NCBI GenBank assembly: GCA_963682175.1
Contig: OY821788.1
Span: forward strand, 11,178,001 to 11,242,000
Source: Triglochin maritima
Lineage: Eukaryota; Streptophyta; Magnoliopsida; Alismatales; Juncaginaceae
Length of the DNA stretch: 64,000 nucleotides
Direction of reading: 5' to 3'
In this document: piece by piece, positions 33,104-43,312 of the stretch
How positions within the stretch are numbered: position 1 is the stretch's first letter
Layout of the letters: each line of letters begins with the position of its first letter
Position numbers and translations under genes: made by a program
Notes under the pieces: generated by a model
Databases searched by the model: none
What the model was told of the DNA's origin: nothing
The model's input: only the letters and a program-made list of their open reading frames with translations

Positions 33104-33612
33104 GTAAGCATAACTTTTGGGGTTCTAGGGTTTAATCGTGATGAAGAAGAATGGTGGGGATTCTATGTTTAGAACAATATTGTTTGGAATACATTTATAA
33201 TAAATGAAAATTCTTTGAAACAAGTTAATTAGGCATATACGTTTTTCTCTTGACATTATATTTTAACTATGCATGTAATTATTTAAACCATGGCAAAAAT
33301 TATTTATGATAGTTAATTCATATAAATGGGATTTAAACTGAGGCTAATCTCATATTTTCACAATTCAAGTACTAACCGTAAGTTGCTGAAACAAACAAAA
33401 AGTGATTTATCCAAGTAACACCACAAACTCAAACATAGTAATTGCCAGCCACAATTCCTGGTCGTAGCTGGTCATTGTTTGAATCAGTATTCCTAATGTC
33501 TAGAAAAAAATTCTAAATGTTAATTCATTGTCCCATTTAAACTAGTCTCTCCCTCTGTCCAATATTTATTTTTCTAGTTTTAATGATTCCTCAAAAGCTC
33601 AATTCTAATGCT
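33104..33612. other. AT-rich flank
   Basis: No gene or repeat recognised. Confidence 0.4.
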
Positions 33613-34010
33613 ATGCTTGGTTCACTGCAATTATACTACATGTAATCTAATTCCCCTTAATTAAATTACATTTTCATAAATTAAATTTCATGTAATCAAA
33701 TTAACTTGTTTAGTAACGTTGCAATTCAACATGTAATCGCAATGTAATCTAAAAGTAATGTTTTATCTAATAAATCATATAAACATATAAGAATGTTTGA
33801 GTAATTTGAAATTAGTTAATTACGTTGTAATGTAATTGTATCGTGACATCCAATGATCTAATCCAAATACCTTGAAAGGAGTGTATTTGGATTACCTCTA
33901 AATTAAATTATAGAATGATTACAAATTTTAATTTTCTCATCAAAATATTGGAATATAATCTATGATGTAATCCGATTACGTTACGCCCTTAATAAAGACG
34001 AACCAAACAT
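33613..34010. mobile_element. Tourist-like MITE (about 400 bp)
   Basis: The ends ATGCTTGGTTCACTG and (reverse) ATGTTTGGTTCGTCT are inverted repeats of the TTTGGTT type common in PIF/Harbinger MITEs. The body is AT-rich with repeated TGTAATC/GATTAC words. A clear TSD was not fixed. Confidence 0.5.
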
Positions 34011-34262
34011 TAACAAATATCTGATATATAATATTTCTTAAGATAGATTTTCGAGTCATATTTTGAAGAATCCTTGCTCCCAACTTATTTAGACCCATAA
34101 AATGAAAGCCAATTTTCAGCCTAATCGGAATTAGAGGGAAATTCAAAGGTTGCACGAAGGGCCCATAAACAAAGAAATTGGCAATGAAATTTTATGGGCT
34201 GAGCAGACGAATTTTCCACGATACTTTTATGTGTTTTTACATACTACGGTGTCGCTTTGAAA

Positions 34263-34575
34263 TAGGGCTGAGCAGAAACCGGTCCGGTCTTGTCAACCGA
34301 ACCGGACCGGACCGGTCAGTCTGGGTTCGGTCCAGACCGGAACCAACCGGTCTGGGTTCCGGTCCGGACATTTTTGGAAATTCTGTTACGGACTGGTCTG
34401 GTCCGGTCCGGACAGGTCCGGTTTTTGTTTTTTTGTTTTTATTTTTGAGGTTAAAATTCGGTTCTGGACCGGACCGGACCGAATCCAACCGGTCCGTTCC
34501 GGTTCCGGTCCAGATGCATTCGGTCCGGACGCCGGATGAAAATCAGGTCCGGTCCGGACCGAATGCACACGCCTA
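34263..34575. mobile_element. hAT-type MITE with CGGTCC palindromes, copy 1 (313 bp)
   Basis: Termini TAGGGCTGAGCA and (reverse) TAGGCGTGTGCA. The flanking 8-mers CTTTGAAA and CCTCGAAA are a decayed TSD. The interior is dominated by CCGGTCCGGACCGG words on both flanks of an AT-rich centre (GTTTTTTTGTTTTTATTT). The SGPDRSGP-like frames it produces are not genes. Confidence 0.75.
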
Positions 34576-35010
34576 CCTCGAAATTTCAACTTGTTAACCC
34601 GTAAACTTAGGATCGGAATGAGTATCTTCCTTCTAAAATTCATTATGTTTGTCTTAAATGAAGGTGGTTTTACAAACTCCTAAAACATAAACTTAACAAT
34701 CACATTTCACCGTAAGTGTTTTCAAACCATAAAAATATAAGGTTGTGTCGAGATGATACAACTCAAATATGAAATTTCACTTGATGTTGGAAGCTGAAAT
34801 TTCAAAAATTGGCATTTACAAATACTATATTTGGTTGTATAATGACAACCCATTGGAACTCACAAAGCCCTAGCGGTGTTTTTTCAATTTTCATGTTTAT
34901 GTGAAATTTGTCAAAACCAAATTCCACATTGAGAGGTGAAATTTCAAAATTCCACTAGACTTATCTTAACTTTGGTCACTCAAATTAATACAAAATATTA
35001 ATATTATGCT
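34576..35010. other. AT-rich intergenic stretch
   Basis: Repeated TGAAATTTCA words near 34770-34950 hint at a decayed inverted-repeat element. No gene seen. Confidence 0.3.
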
Positions 35011-35219
35011 TAGGATGCGTTCTTATCCACACTAGTTTTTTTTTGTTTGTTTGGATACAATTTCAAACCGGTGAACCAATAGTTATCATTTTGAAGTAAC
35101 ACATTTATCTAAACACAGTAAATATAAATCTCATGATTTACAAATTCTGGGACTTGTAAACCCGATCAATTGAAAATTTGACGCCACTTACAAATACTTC
35201 GTCCAAACGCAATCTGAGA
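35011..35219. mobile_element. Possible small MITE
   Basis: The ends TAGGATGCGTTCTTATCC and (reverse) CTCAGATTGCGTTTGGACG form a weak inverted repeat of about 209 bp spacing. No TSD was established. Confidence 0.35.
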
Positions 35220-36108
35220 ATCTAAATCGAAATTAACGTCGTCACCCAAAAGGAGTAGCATTCTATAATTGTTCGAAGTGAGCTGCACATCAGAAATTCT
35301 TATAAACCACAAGGAAAATGACCATGGTGCCACTCTCGCTTCGCGTCATTATACGGACAAAACCTTTTGTCTAGAGCAAATAAAGATGGAATCACTCCGT
35401 GCCCTCTGCGCTGCAACTTTTGATGTATATGCTTTGGTAATCATAACAATCAAGTACGAGCTCAAGAATCTAAACTTTATTTTTGAATTATACAAAAAAT
35501 AAATTTTTCGGGGAATTATTTCCAAGTCCCACTCTACCCTCCGCTTCAAATATTAAGTCTTTGATTTTTCAACTTTATTTTTAAGTCATGACCAATTTAT
35601 TCTTCCAAAGATGTCCTCTTTACTTTTAACTAATTACAATAATGACATATTCTTCAAACTAGTGTTACTAGTTAGAAAACCCATTCATTTGGCCCCCATT
35701 TTCTTTCTCGATCCCTTCTTTCCCAGACAAATTGGAACGCCAAAAAATGTTCCATCGAGGCAAGGCTGCTGAGATTCAATGTTTTGAAGAAGATTAAGGG
35801 ATAGTTTCCCTCGTGTTCTCTTTTTTTCTTACTTCATGAATTTCTTTGAGCCTATGATCTAAATACCTCTAAAAATGACCGAGAATGTATTTTTTCTTTG
35901 ATTGATTAAGTTTGGGATGTTATTATAATTTAAAATCTCCAAAATTGTTTTATATTTGATGATATTTTAGAGTTATCGGTTTCATTCCAGTTGCAAAAAC
36001 ATCACCCACATGCTAATTGTCTTTGCTTTAACAACTAAGTACAACTAACTAACTAAGTACATATTATTTACTGAGTTATTGTCGTTGGGAGAATTCTGAT
36101 CAATTTAT
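35220..36108. other. Intergenic stretch without recognised features
   Basis: AT-rich, no open frame of interest, no repeat resolved. Confidence 0.4.
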
Positions 36109-36129
36109 TGGTATTAAAAGTTGTGACAT

Positions 36130-36318
36130 GTTTATGTTTGGAATTGTTTTTTGAAATGAACACCAAAAAATATGAATATAAAGATGAAAAACTTATTTGA
36201 CAAAATATGAACCAAAAAATATCATAGATGTCGTTTTCATTAACACAAAATGACATCACATATGTTGTTTTCATCCTAATGATGTCGTTTTTGCATACCA
36301 CAAATTGGTTCATTTTGC
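36130..36318 (+). repeat. Left terminal inverted repeat of the Pack-MULE-like element
   Basis: Pairs with 37322-37500. Similarity by eye is about 75%, with an indel near 36215. Confidence 0.65.
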
Positions 36319-36326
36319 CTTGCCTT

Positions 36327-36445
36327 AAGCTCTTCAACTTCACTGAATCGATTCATTTGGAGGCCTTCAACTTGTTTTGTGAGATCCTTGTTCGTGTGTC
36401 TCAAATTGTTGATCTGTTGTCACATGCTCTCAATCATTTCACGGT
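36327..36445 (-). pseudogene. Captured CHUP1-like exon fragment
   Basis: The minus-strand reading INNLRHTNKDLTKQVEG followed by LQMNRFSEVEEL matches, as I recall it, the signature coiled-coil-to-core motif of CHLOROPLAST UNUSUAL POSITIONING 1 and its relatives, which tether chloroplasts to actin. The match ends exactly at EEL, a plausible exon end, next to the left arm of the host element. One TGA lies upstream (ESM*QQ). It is only about 40 codons and cannot make CHUP1. Origin is transduplication or capture. Confidence 0.65.
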
Positions 36446-37021
36446 GCGTAAAAAACAAAGCACAATTGAATTCGGATTTCAAAATATATCACAAAAACAA
36501 TTTCATTGTCATGCTTATAATATAAATCATCCAATGGGAAACCAAAAATACCATCATAAGATCATACCATAAGGATGTGTGGTAGATATCAATTGGTGGT
36601 GTAAATAACTTAAGTTTGAGACAGGGAGATTGCTGGTGGTGTCAAGATATGAAATTTTTGGATTTTTGTTTTATTTCTAAAAAAAATAGGGAGGTTTTGG
36701 GTTGGACCTTTTTAAAGGTTATTGTGAGATTTCTTGATTCTTAAAGAAAAATCCCAAGTTACCGTAGTTGTGAAAAATCCAAATTAAGAGTCAAGATTTT
36801 ATAATTTGTGGAAGTGCTTTACCGCCTTTGTAAATCCATTTGTGGTAATACTGACTTAATTAGTTGTGAATCTGCATTGATTTATTTCTTTATGGCTATC
36901 CTATATACATCAATTGATTTGGTGACTATGGTGTCTGGGCTACTGGCTGCTACACATACACGTATATCATTCTTTGTGGAAGTTGTGTGATTAGATATGA
37001 GTGAGAGCCACATAACATAAC

Positions 37022-37212
37022 ATCCTCCTTTCGGCTTTCTCCCATCGCGCAACAATCTTCTAGTCTAGTCTCGTTGTGACTCCTGAAAGATAAAGATAAA
37101 GATGGCTCCTCCAGGAAGACATAGGAAGGTAGGTTTGAAGAGGATTGACGCCGCCGTCGATGCTATGTGCCTTCTTAGTTTCTCCAAGCGCTTGGTCTGC
37201 CAAACTCCTTAA
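37022..37212 (+). pseudogene. Captured first exon and 5' UTR of a WIYLD-domain-type gene
   Basis: A non-TE-like leader (CTCCTTTCGGCTTTCTCCC onward) precedes ATG at 37102. The short frame MAPPGRHRKVGLKRIDAAVD then AMCLLSFSKRLVCQT fits the start of small plant proteins with a WIYLD domain (MAPxGRxRK..L.R.DAA.DAM...GF...LV..TV). The sequence TTAAG|GTACCT after it looks like a splice donor, with the stop at 37210. The rest of the gene is absent. The assignment is from memory of the family. Confidence 0.5.
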
Positions 37213-37321
37213 GGTACCTCCTCCTTATTTAATAAAGCCTAATTAATTCCTACAAGCTTCTCAATGAGACCATCCTCGAAGACCAACAACAACAATTCCA
37301 TGCATCCACTTATGGTCCATC

Positions 37322-37500
37322 GATTATTGTCTATGCAAAACGATATCATTAGGATGAAAACAACATCTTTGATGCTATTTTTGTTAATGAAAATTGTATA
37401 TGTGATGTCGTTTTTTACCTCATAGTTTGTCAAATAAGTTTTTCAATTTTATATTCTTCAAATTTATTTTTTGGGTGATTATTTCAAAAAAAAATTCATT
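37322..37500 (-). repeat. Right terminal inverted repeat of the Pack-MULE-like element
   Basis: Reverse complement of 36130-36318. Confidence 0.65.
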
Positions 37501-38009
37501 TATGTTTTGCTTATTTTTAACATAATTTGTGTGATATAATTCATATTTGTATGATTTGTTGCCGCTAGTTTTGTCTTCGTGTGCATTTTTGTTAGAACAC
37601 CATTAACAGCGCTCGGGCAGTTTTTGGGCGCCCTGGTTTCTCTCTCAGCCATGTCAGCTTCTCTCTCCGTCACGTTAGCACAAACCAACCACCCTACAAA
37701 ATAATTATCCATTACCCAATCCACCCAGTCACGCTACAATATTTGTTGTCATGTCATTATTTTTGTTGTTCTCTCTAAAACTCTTTCAACAATCAACAAA
37801 ATATATTAATAATCATTATCGTAATTATTTAATATCAACAATTCATTCGTTTTTAATTAACAGTTAATTAATAAATACGAAAATAATATTAAAATTTAGG
37901 AAACTACATTACATAGTACATTAACTGGAAATTTAAAAACTAAAACTAAAAATACATCATTAAATATTAAACTTAAAATACATCAAGACGCATTTCCTTC
38001 AAAGCGTTG

Positions 38010-39258
38010 TCATATATTGTCGATCAAATCGGCTTGAAGGTTCAAATGTGTGGTGCGATCACGCAATTGATCTCTCCTTCTCAAGTACCTGGTAATATCC
38101 ACTACACGGTCAGTGGAATACTGAACCGTATCGTTCACGGAATTTCCAGGTTGATCCTCAACAAATTCGTTCCAATCTCCAAAATTAGTGAAGGAATCAC
38201 GTTCATCCTCCACTATCATATTATGCATTACAATGCAAGCTGACATTATTTTGTTAAGTACAACCTTATTCCATGCAAGAGATGACTTCTTCAATATCGC
38301 GAACCGCAGTTGCAAGACTCCAAATGCACGTTCTACATCTTTGCGTGCTGGTTCTTGTCGTTCAGCAAATAATCTGTCCTTCAGTGTTTGTGGATGAACG
38401 ATTGACGGAATGAATGCTACCAATTTTGGATAAATACCATCAGTAAGATAGTATCTCATATTATATCGAGAACCGTTTACCTCAAAATTCACAGGTGGAG
38501 CTCGTCCTTCCATTACGTCGTCAAAAACCGGAGATCGTTGCAGGACATTTAAGTCATTGCATGAACCTGGTGTGCCAAAAAACGAGTTTCATATCCACAA
38601 GTCAGCCGACGCCACTGCCTCGAGGACAAGAGTGACATTACCACTACGCCCTTGTTATTGGCCCCTCCAAGCAACCGTGCAATTTTTCCACACCTAGTGC
38701 ATGCAATTGATACTTCCCATCATGCCTGGGAACCCACGCTGCTCACCAACGTGAAGTAGTCGTGCTAGGTCATTTGCATTAGGTCTTCGGAGGTACTCAC
38801 TGCCGAAGTTGTTAATTACACCGTCGTTGAATTTTTCAAGTGCGTTTCTTGTCGTGGATTCGCTTAGCAACACCGTACGCTAGCATACGAATCGTCGCGG
38901 TACATTTCTGCAGGTCAGAGATGCTCATCCTACCTATGGCGTCTGGATTACGTTGGAAGAAGGCATCAGACGCCTCAATGACACTCACAATGCGAAGAAA
39001 GAGATGCTTTCGCATCCTAAATATTCTCCTAAAAATGTTGTCAGGATAAACACGATCGTTAGAAAAATAACCGGCAATCAAACGATTGTAACCAAGCTCC
39101 CTATCCTTATTTGGGTTCAAAGTTCGCCTTCTGCGCCTCTTAGGACGTCGGTCCACAACTTGGGAGACATACTCCGTTAAGCAATTCAACACTTGGTCAA
39201 AAACTTCGTCATTGGATGTTGAAGACTTCGAACTGGAAGACTTATCGGATGAAGACAT
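38010..39258 (-). pseudogene. PIF/Harbinger transposase (HARBI1-like), inactivated
   Basis: DDE nuclease that cuts TTA/TAA-flanked ends with ORF1. N-terminal part (from ATG at 39258): RMRKHLFLRIVSVIE and QKCTATIRMLAYGVA. Then about 12 residues are deleted with a frameshift near 38865, and the frame resumes ESTTRNALEKFNDGVI. In the catalytic core the first Asp is changed (GSINCMH where GSIDCMHW is expected) and three stops follow: TAG for Trp, TAA, and TGA for Trp at about 38600. The second Asp (SCNDLNVL) and the Glu (DVERAFGVLQLRF) remain. The C-terminus from 38513 is open. Most lesions are G to A on the coding strand. Confidence 0.85.
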
Positions 39259-39328
39259 TGTTCGTAAATGAATGAGAGAGAACCAACCAGGAGGAGTACA
39301 TTTATAGTTGTGAGAAGTAACCTACGGT

Positions 39329-40060
39329 ATGCGCGTGACTAGGCAAAAGACAAGACGATTGCATCGAGGCTTGGACTTCTCAAGCATCGAGGACCTACAG
39401 TATGTGCGTGACTACACAAAAGACGAGACCATTGCATCGAGGCTTGGACTTCTCAAGCATCGAGGACCTAGAGTATGCGCGTGACTAGGCAAAAGACAAG
39501 ACAATTGCATCGAGGCTTGAACTTCTCAAGCATCGAGGACCTACAGTATGCGCGTGACTACGCAAAAGCCAAGACGATTGCATCGAGGTTTGGACTTCTC
39601 AAGCATCGAGACCCTACAATATGCGCGTGACAAGACAAAAGACAAGACGATTGCATCGAGGCTTGGACTTCTCACGCATCGAGGACCTACAGTATGCGTG
39701 TGACTAGGGCTGTGCATTCGGTCCGGTCCGGACCAGACTGGATCGGACCAGATTTTTATCCGGCATCCGGACCGAAGACCAGACCATACCAAACTGGTCT
39801 GGACCGAAAACCAGACCGGACCGGTTGGATTCGGTCTGGTCCGGTCCGGTCCGGTCCAGGACCGGTTTTGACCTTAAAAATTAAAAAAAAACAAAAACCG
39901 GACCGATCCGAAACCGAATTTCCAAAATTGTCCGACCGGAACCTGGACCGGTTGGTTCCGGTCTGGACCGAACCCGGACCGACCCGGTTTCTGCTCAGCC
40001 CTACGCGTGACTACACAAAAGACAAGACTATTACATCGAGGATCTACAGTATGCGTGTGA
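39329..40060 (+). repeat. 73-bp minisatellite between the two Harbinger genes
   Basis: The motif GCGTGACTA recurs at 39331, 39404, 39477, 39550, 39623 and 39696, exactly 73 bp apart. Each unit contains two GCATCGAGG words and CAAAAGACAAGACGATT. A partial unit resumes after the MITE at 40004. It lies in the divergent promoter region. Confidence 0.9.
39705..40003. mobile_element. hAT-type MITE with CGGTCC palindromes, copy 2 (299 bp)
   Basis: Termini TAGGGCTGTGCA and (reverse) TAGGGCTGAGCA. TSD CGTGTGAC/CGCGTGAC, 7 of 8 matching, within the 73-bp repeat array. Confidence 0.85.
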
Positions 40061-40141
40061 CTCCTTGAATATATATACCCCAACCACCTTAATTCTCTAC
40101 TCACCTCTATTCCGATCTTACTTTTCCACCATAATCTCACA

Positions 40142-40818
40142 ATGTCCTCTTCAGAAGACAATGGTTCACTAGAGTACCGACGATCTCCACGTCGTCCACC
40201 CCCAACCCAACACTTTTTCCCCTACTGAAATGTTCCACAACAAGGATTCCACCCGTTATACCAAAGCCAATTTACCCCACAACCAGGATTCCACCCGTCC
40301 CACCAAAACCAATTTTTCCCACACCGACGACTCTACCCGCACAATCAATACCAACCACCAACTCAGGAAGAAGGCCAAACCCAATTCCCAATGGGTATGT
40401 ATACTCGCCTCGTAAGTGGAGAAAGTAGTGGAAATGCAAGCCGCATCACACCTGATGTGAATGACGAAAATGTCATTCAAACTACAAGTCATGAAGGAAC
40501 ACGCAAAACCACGACGATAAGGTCGCAAAAATGGTGGTCCACACAAGAGGATCAACGACTCGTCTCGGCTTACATGGCTGTAAGTGGCGATACTGTGGTT
40601 GGGATAAACCAAAAACTGAAGTCCTTCTGGAGACGTGTGGAGCGCCTCTTCAATGACCCAGGCGAGCCAGGTGCAGTACAGCGTAACGATGAATCATTGA
40701 AGGGACGATGGCGGCGTACATCGCCGTCTGTGAACCAATGGGTCGGTTGCTTCAACCAGGTAGTGCGGAGGAAGAGAAGTGGTTACAACGAGTACGATGT
40801 CATCCATGATGCACACAC
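40142..40818 (+). pseudogene. Harbinger ORF1 (Myb/trihelix-like DNA-binding protein), 5' part
   Basis: ORF1 binds the transposon ends and recruits the transposase. The frame starts MSSSEDNGSLEYRRSPRRPP and has a TGA at 40226. It continues with GFHP/QNQF repeats and then the Myb-like domain: WWSTQEDQRLVSAYMAVSGD, FWRRVERLFND, SLKGRWRRTSPSVNQWVGC and SGYNEYDVIHDAH. It is interrupted by gypsy-2 at 40819, and its last 209 bp are repeated on the other side. Confidence 0.85.
40610..40818 (+). repeat. 209-bp direct duplication flanking gypsy-2, left copy
   Basis: Starts CAAAAACTGAAGTCC and ends GATGCACACAC. Identical to 49451-49659 except T/C in CAGGTAGTG/CAGGCAGTG. It is far longer than the normal 5-bp TSD. 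Confidence 0.95.
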
Positions 40819-42231
40819 TGATTGACATCATTTCATGCTTATATTTGTATCTTATATCCATTATCTTTCACCTAAACAATGCTATGTCACGAGTTTTATG
40901 TTTAGTTTTCAGGAATAAATAGGTTTGAAGAGATGAAGGATAAAAGGACCCAAAAGCTGGGAAAAAGGACTGAATTGTAAGATCTGGGGACCAAGATGCA
41001 AGGAAGAAGGACCTGATTGCAAGACAGAAGGACCTAAGAGCAAAACAGAATACTCCTCACCATCATGGGGAGTATTTTGGCAATTCTATTCGGGTCGGAG
41101 CTCCAACATGCAAACTAGATGCATCAAATACCAACAAAGCCTTCCAGAAAAGCCCACAAGAAATTCCAGAGCGATCCGGACACTGTAGACCGCTAATTAG
41201 CGGTCCAAGACCGCTAATTGGCGGTCACTTTTGGCCCAAATGCGCTCCAATTTCTCCAGCACATGTATTAGAGGATGTTTAGGCTATGTGTGGTATCTGT
41301 TTAGTCCCACATCGGGGGATTGTCCCGGATTAGCTTTTTTCATGCCTATAAATAGAACTCTTCACCTCCTATTGTAATCACTCCATATTTTAAGTGGCTA
41401 TTCTTCCTACTAGAAGTGAGGCCTTGAAGCACACACTAAAGTAGGAGGATGCTACTTTTAATGTGAGTCATTTTATCAATAAAGTTTTATGTTTCTTTCA
41501 TTGTTTGTTTTATGCTTCTTTTATTGTTGTGCATGTTTTAGTTTAATCGTCTTTTAATTCTAGCTTAGTTTTAATATGCTTTCTTTCCATAGTTTAATAA
41601 TTAGTGTAATGTTTAGTGAGTAGTTCCATCCCCTTTGGGGGGTGGAGTAGATGTACATACATGCATTAGAGAATGGGATGAATGCTTTAATTTCAATGTG
41701 TTGATTAAACATGAATGTATGCTTGCTTGTTTAGGATAGAATTTACAACTTGATGAGTTTTGCCAAAATGATTAGACACCTCTCATGCTTGTTTAGGTTC
41801 TGAAATAAACACCTTGCATATGTAAATGTTAATCAACGAAGTTGGTGAATAGATTGATAGGTTTTGCCATAACATTTAGACACTTCCTATGCTTGATAAA
41901 CACCACCTTCATGTGCTTAAAGAATGTATTCTACACCCACCTCTTTGCATGTGTGCACTCACTCCACCCCTTAGGGGTTTTCCATTCCTGAAATTCCAGC
42001 ATTCTTGTTTTGTTCTTAGCTTAGTTCTTATTTCATCGTTTGTTTGCTTCTTTCACATTTCATACTTCTTAGCGTAGTTTTGTGTAGAGTAGCGTAAACA
42101 ACTTTCTTCCCCCTATTTTTGCCACTTGATTTCGTGCAAACAAGAGGCTGCTCACCTCCCTGAGGACGACCCGTACTTGCCACCGCTTCATCGCGGCCGT
42201 GCACTTGCGGTTTTAAATAAAACGTTCAACA
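40819..42231 (+). repeat. 5' LTR of gypsy-2
   Basis: TGATTGACATC ... CGTTCAACA, 1413 bp. Two adjacent palindromes (ACCGCTAATTAGCGGT and ACCGCTAATTGGCGGT) at 41189-41227, about 120 bp before the TATA box CTATAAATAG (41345). Confidence 0.92.
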
Positions 42232-42237
42232 AGTTTT

Positions 42238-42255
42238 TGGCGCCGTTGCCGGGGA
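42238..42255 (+). promoter_or_regulatory. Primer-binding site of gypsy-2
   Basis: TGGCGCCGTTGCCGGGGA, identical to the gypsy-1 site. Confidence 0.85.
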
Positions 42256-43312
42256 GGTGCCAGTCCAGACTCTTGTTTGGACGATTCGAGTGGATTTAAT
42301 TTTTGTCTTGTAGTTTTCGTTGTCGCAGGTGACTCACATTGAGAAGGGGAAGCATCTGGTCAAGTTTGGAGGTGTTCTGAGAGCAGACGACCGCCAATCA
42401 GCGGTCTTAAACCGCCAACTGGCGGTCTGGTAGCTTCATTTCGCCTCTAAATTTTTGTGGAGTATTTCTTTATCTGTTATAGTGATCTGAGATTCGATTT
42501 AGCATGTTTTGACCTATAGTTTATTCCCAGATCAAGAATCAAACCTCCTTTAAGCAACTTGGACCCTAAAACTCAAAGCAAAAGATTAGGCATTATTCTT
42601 GTTTAAGTCATGCATCATGTATGTGACTTAGGCATTTAGATTGGCTTTTATCTTAGCTTTATTTTCTGTTGCTGAGAGCTGGCGTGAGGTACGCACCTTC
42701 TACTCTCATTCATGCATTTCATATGAACATGCATTAGTTAGTAGGAAGTGCATTGCAACAAGTGTGAGTTGAGCGTTGTTTGGAGAGTTGATTTCTAGAT
42801 TTAGGACTCCAAAACGCTACTAAGGAGGGGCTGTCCCATAAAAGATAAGGTGGGGGATTTCATCACCCTTTCCTTCGCCCCAAAAACCACACTAATCAAG
42901 AGCCTAATTTTAAAATCAAGTAGACATTGGCCTTAAGGAATTCGGACGCATTAGGAGAGTGATCCGGTCCCGACCGTCATGACCTGATCGGCGTTGCCCA
43001 CTTTGTCGATAGTAGGAGAGACGAGATCCCCGGATCTTGGCTCACTTGCTGGGCTTTGTGGTCCTCGTTGTAGGGAGGTGAGGCGTGTTGAGGCCGTGTG
43101 ACCTCGCAGTTAGGCGTCGTCTAGCTGTAAGGACCTATAGCGACCTTAGGATTGCTTGAGCCTTGTTTGCTTGTGTGCTTCTACCTGTACCCATCCGCCG
43201 TAGCATAAGGACTTCTTCCCTTCTCTCCTGAGTCATTCTTTCTCTCCTGTGTTCCCCCGTCTTCTCCTCTACGCACATTCTTTGTTAGAAGAAAAAAAGA
43301 AAAAAAAAAGTT
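42256..43312 (+). other. 5' untranslated leader of gypsy-2
   Basis: Closely follows 12550-13569 of gypsy-1. It holds two palindromes at 42389-42427 (GACCGCCAATCAGCGGTC and ACCGCCAACTGGCGGT) where gypsy-1 has one. Confidence 0.6.

Larger units (their letters stand above)
36110..37520. mobile_element. Pack-MULE-like element carrying two host exon fragments
   Basis: Long inverted arms: 36130-36318 and 37322-37500 match in reverse complement over GAAAAACTTATTTGACAAA, TTTTCATTAACA, GTTGTTTTCATCCTAATGAT and TCGTTTTTGCATA. Between the arms are a CHUP1-like exon fragment (minus) and a WIYLD-type first exon with apparent 5' UTR (plus). No transposase. The exact ends and the 9-bp TSD are not resolved. 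Confidence 0.65.

Noticed and set aside
34178..34643. Overlapping long open frames rich in Ser-Gly-Pro-Asp-Arg on both strands (also at 39541-40161, 51624-51918)
   Set aside because: They come from GGTCCG arrays of the hAT MITEs, which are open in several frames by composition.
39329..40060. Regular 73-bp array resembling a CRISPR
   Set aside because: The units are contiguous with no unique spacers, and the DNA is plant nuclear. It is a minisatellite.
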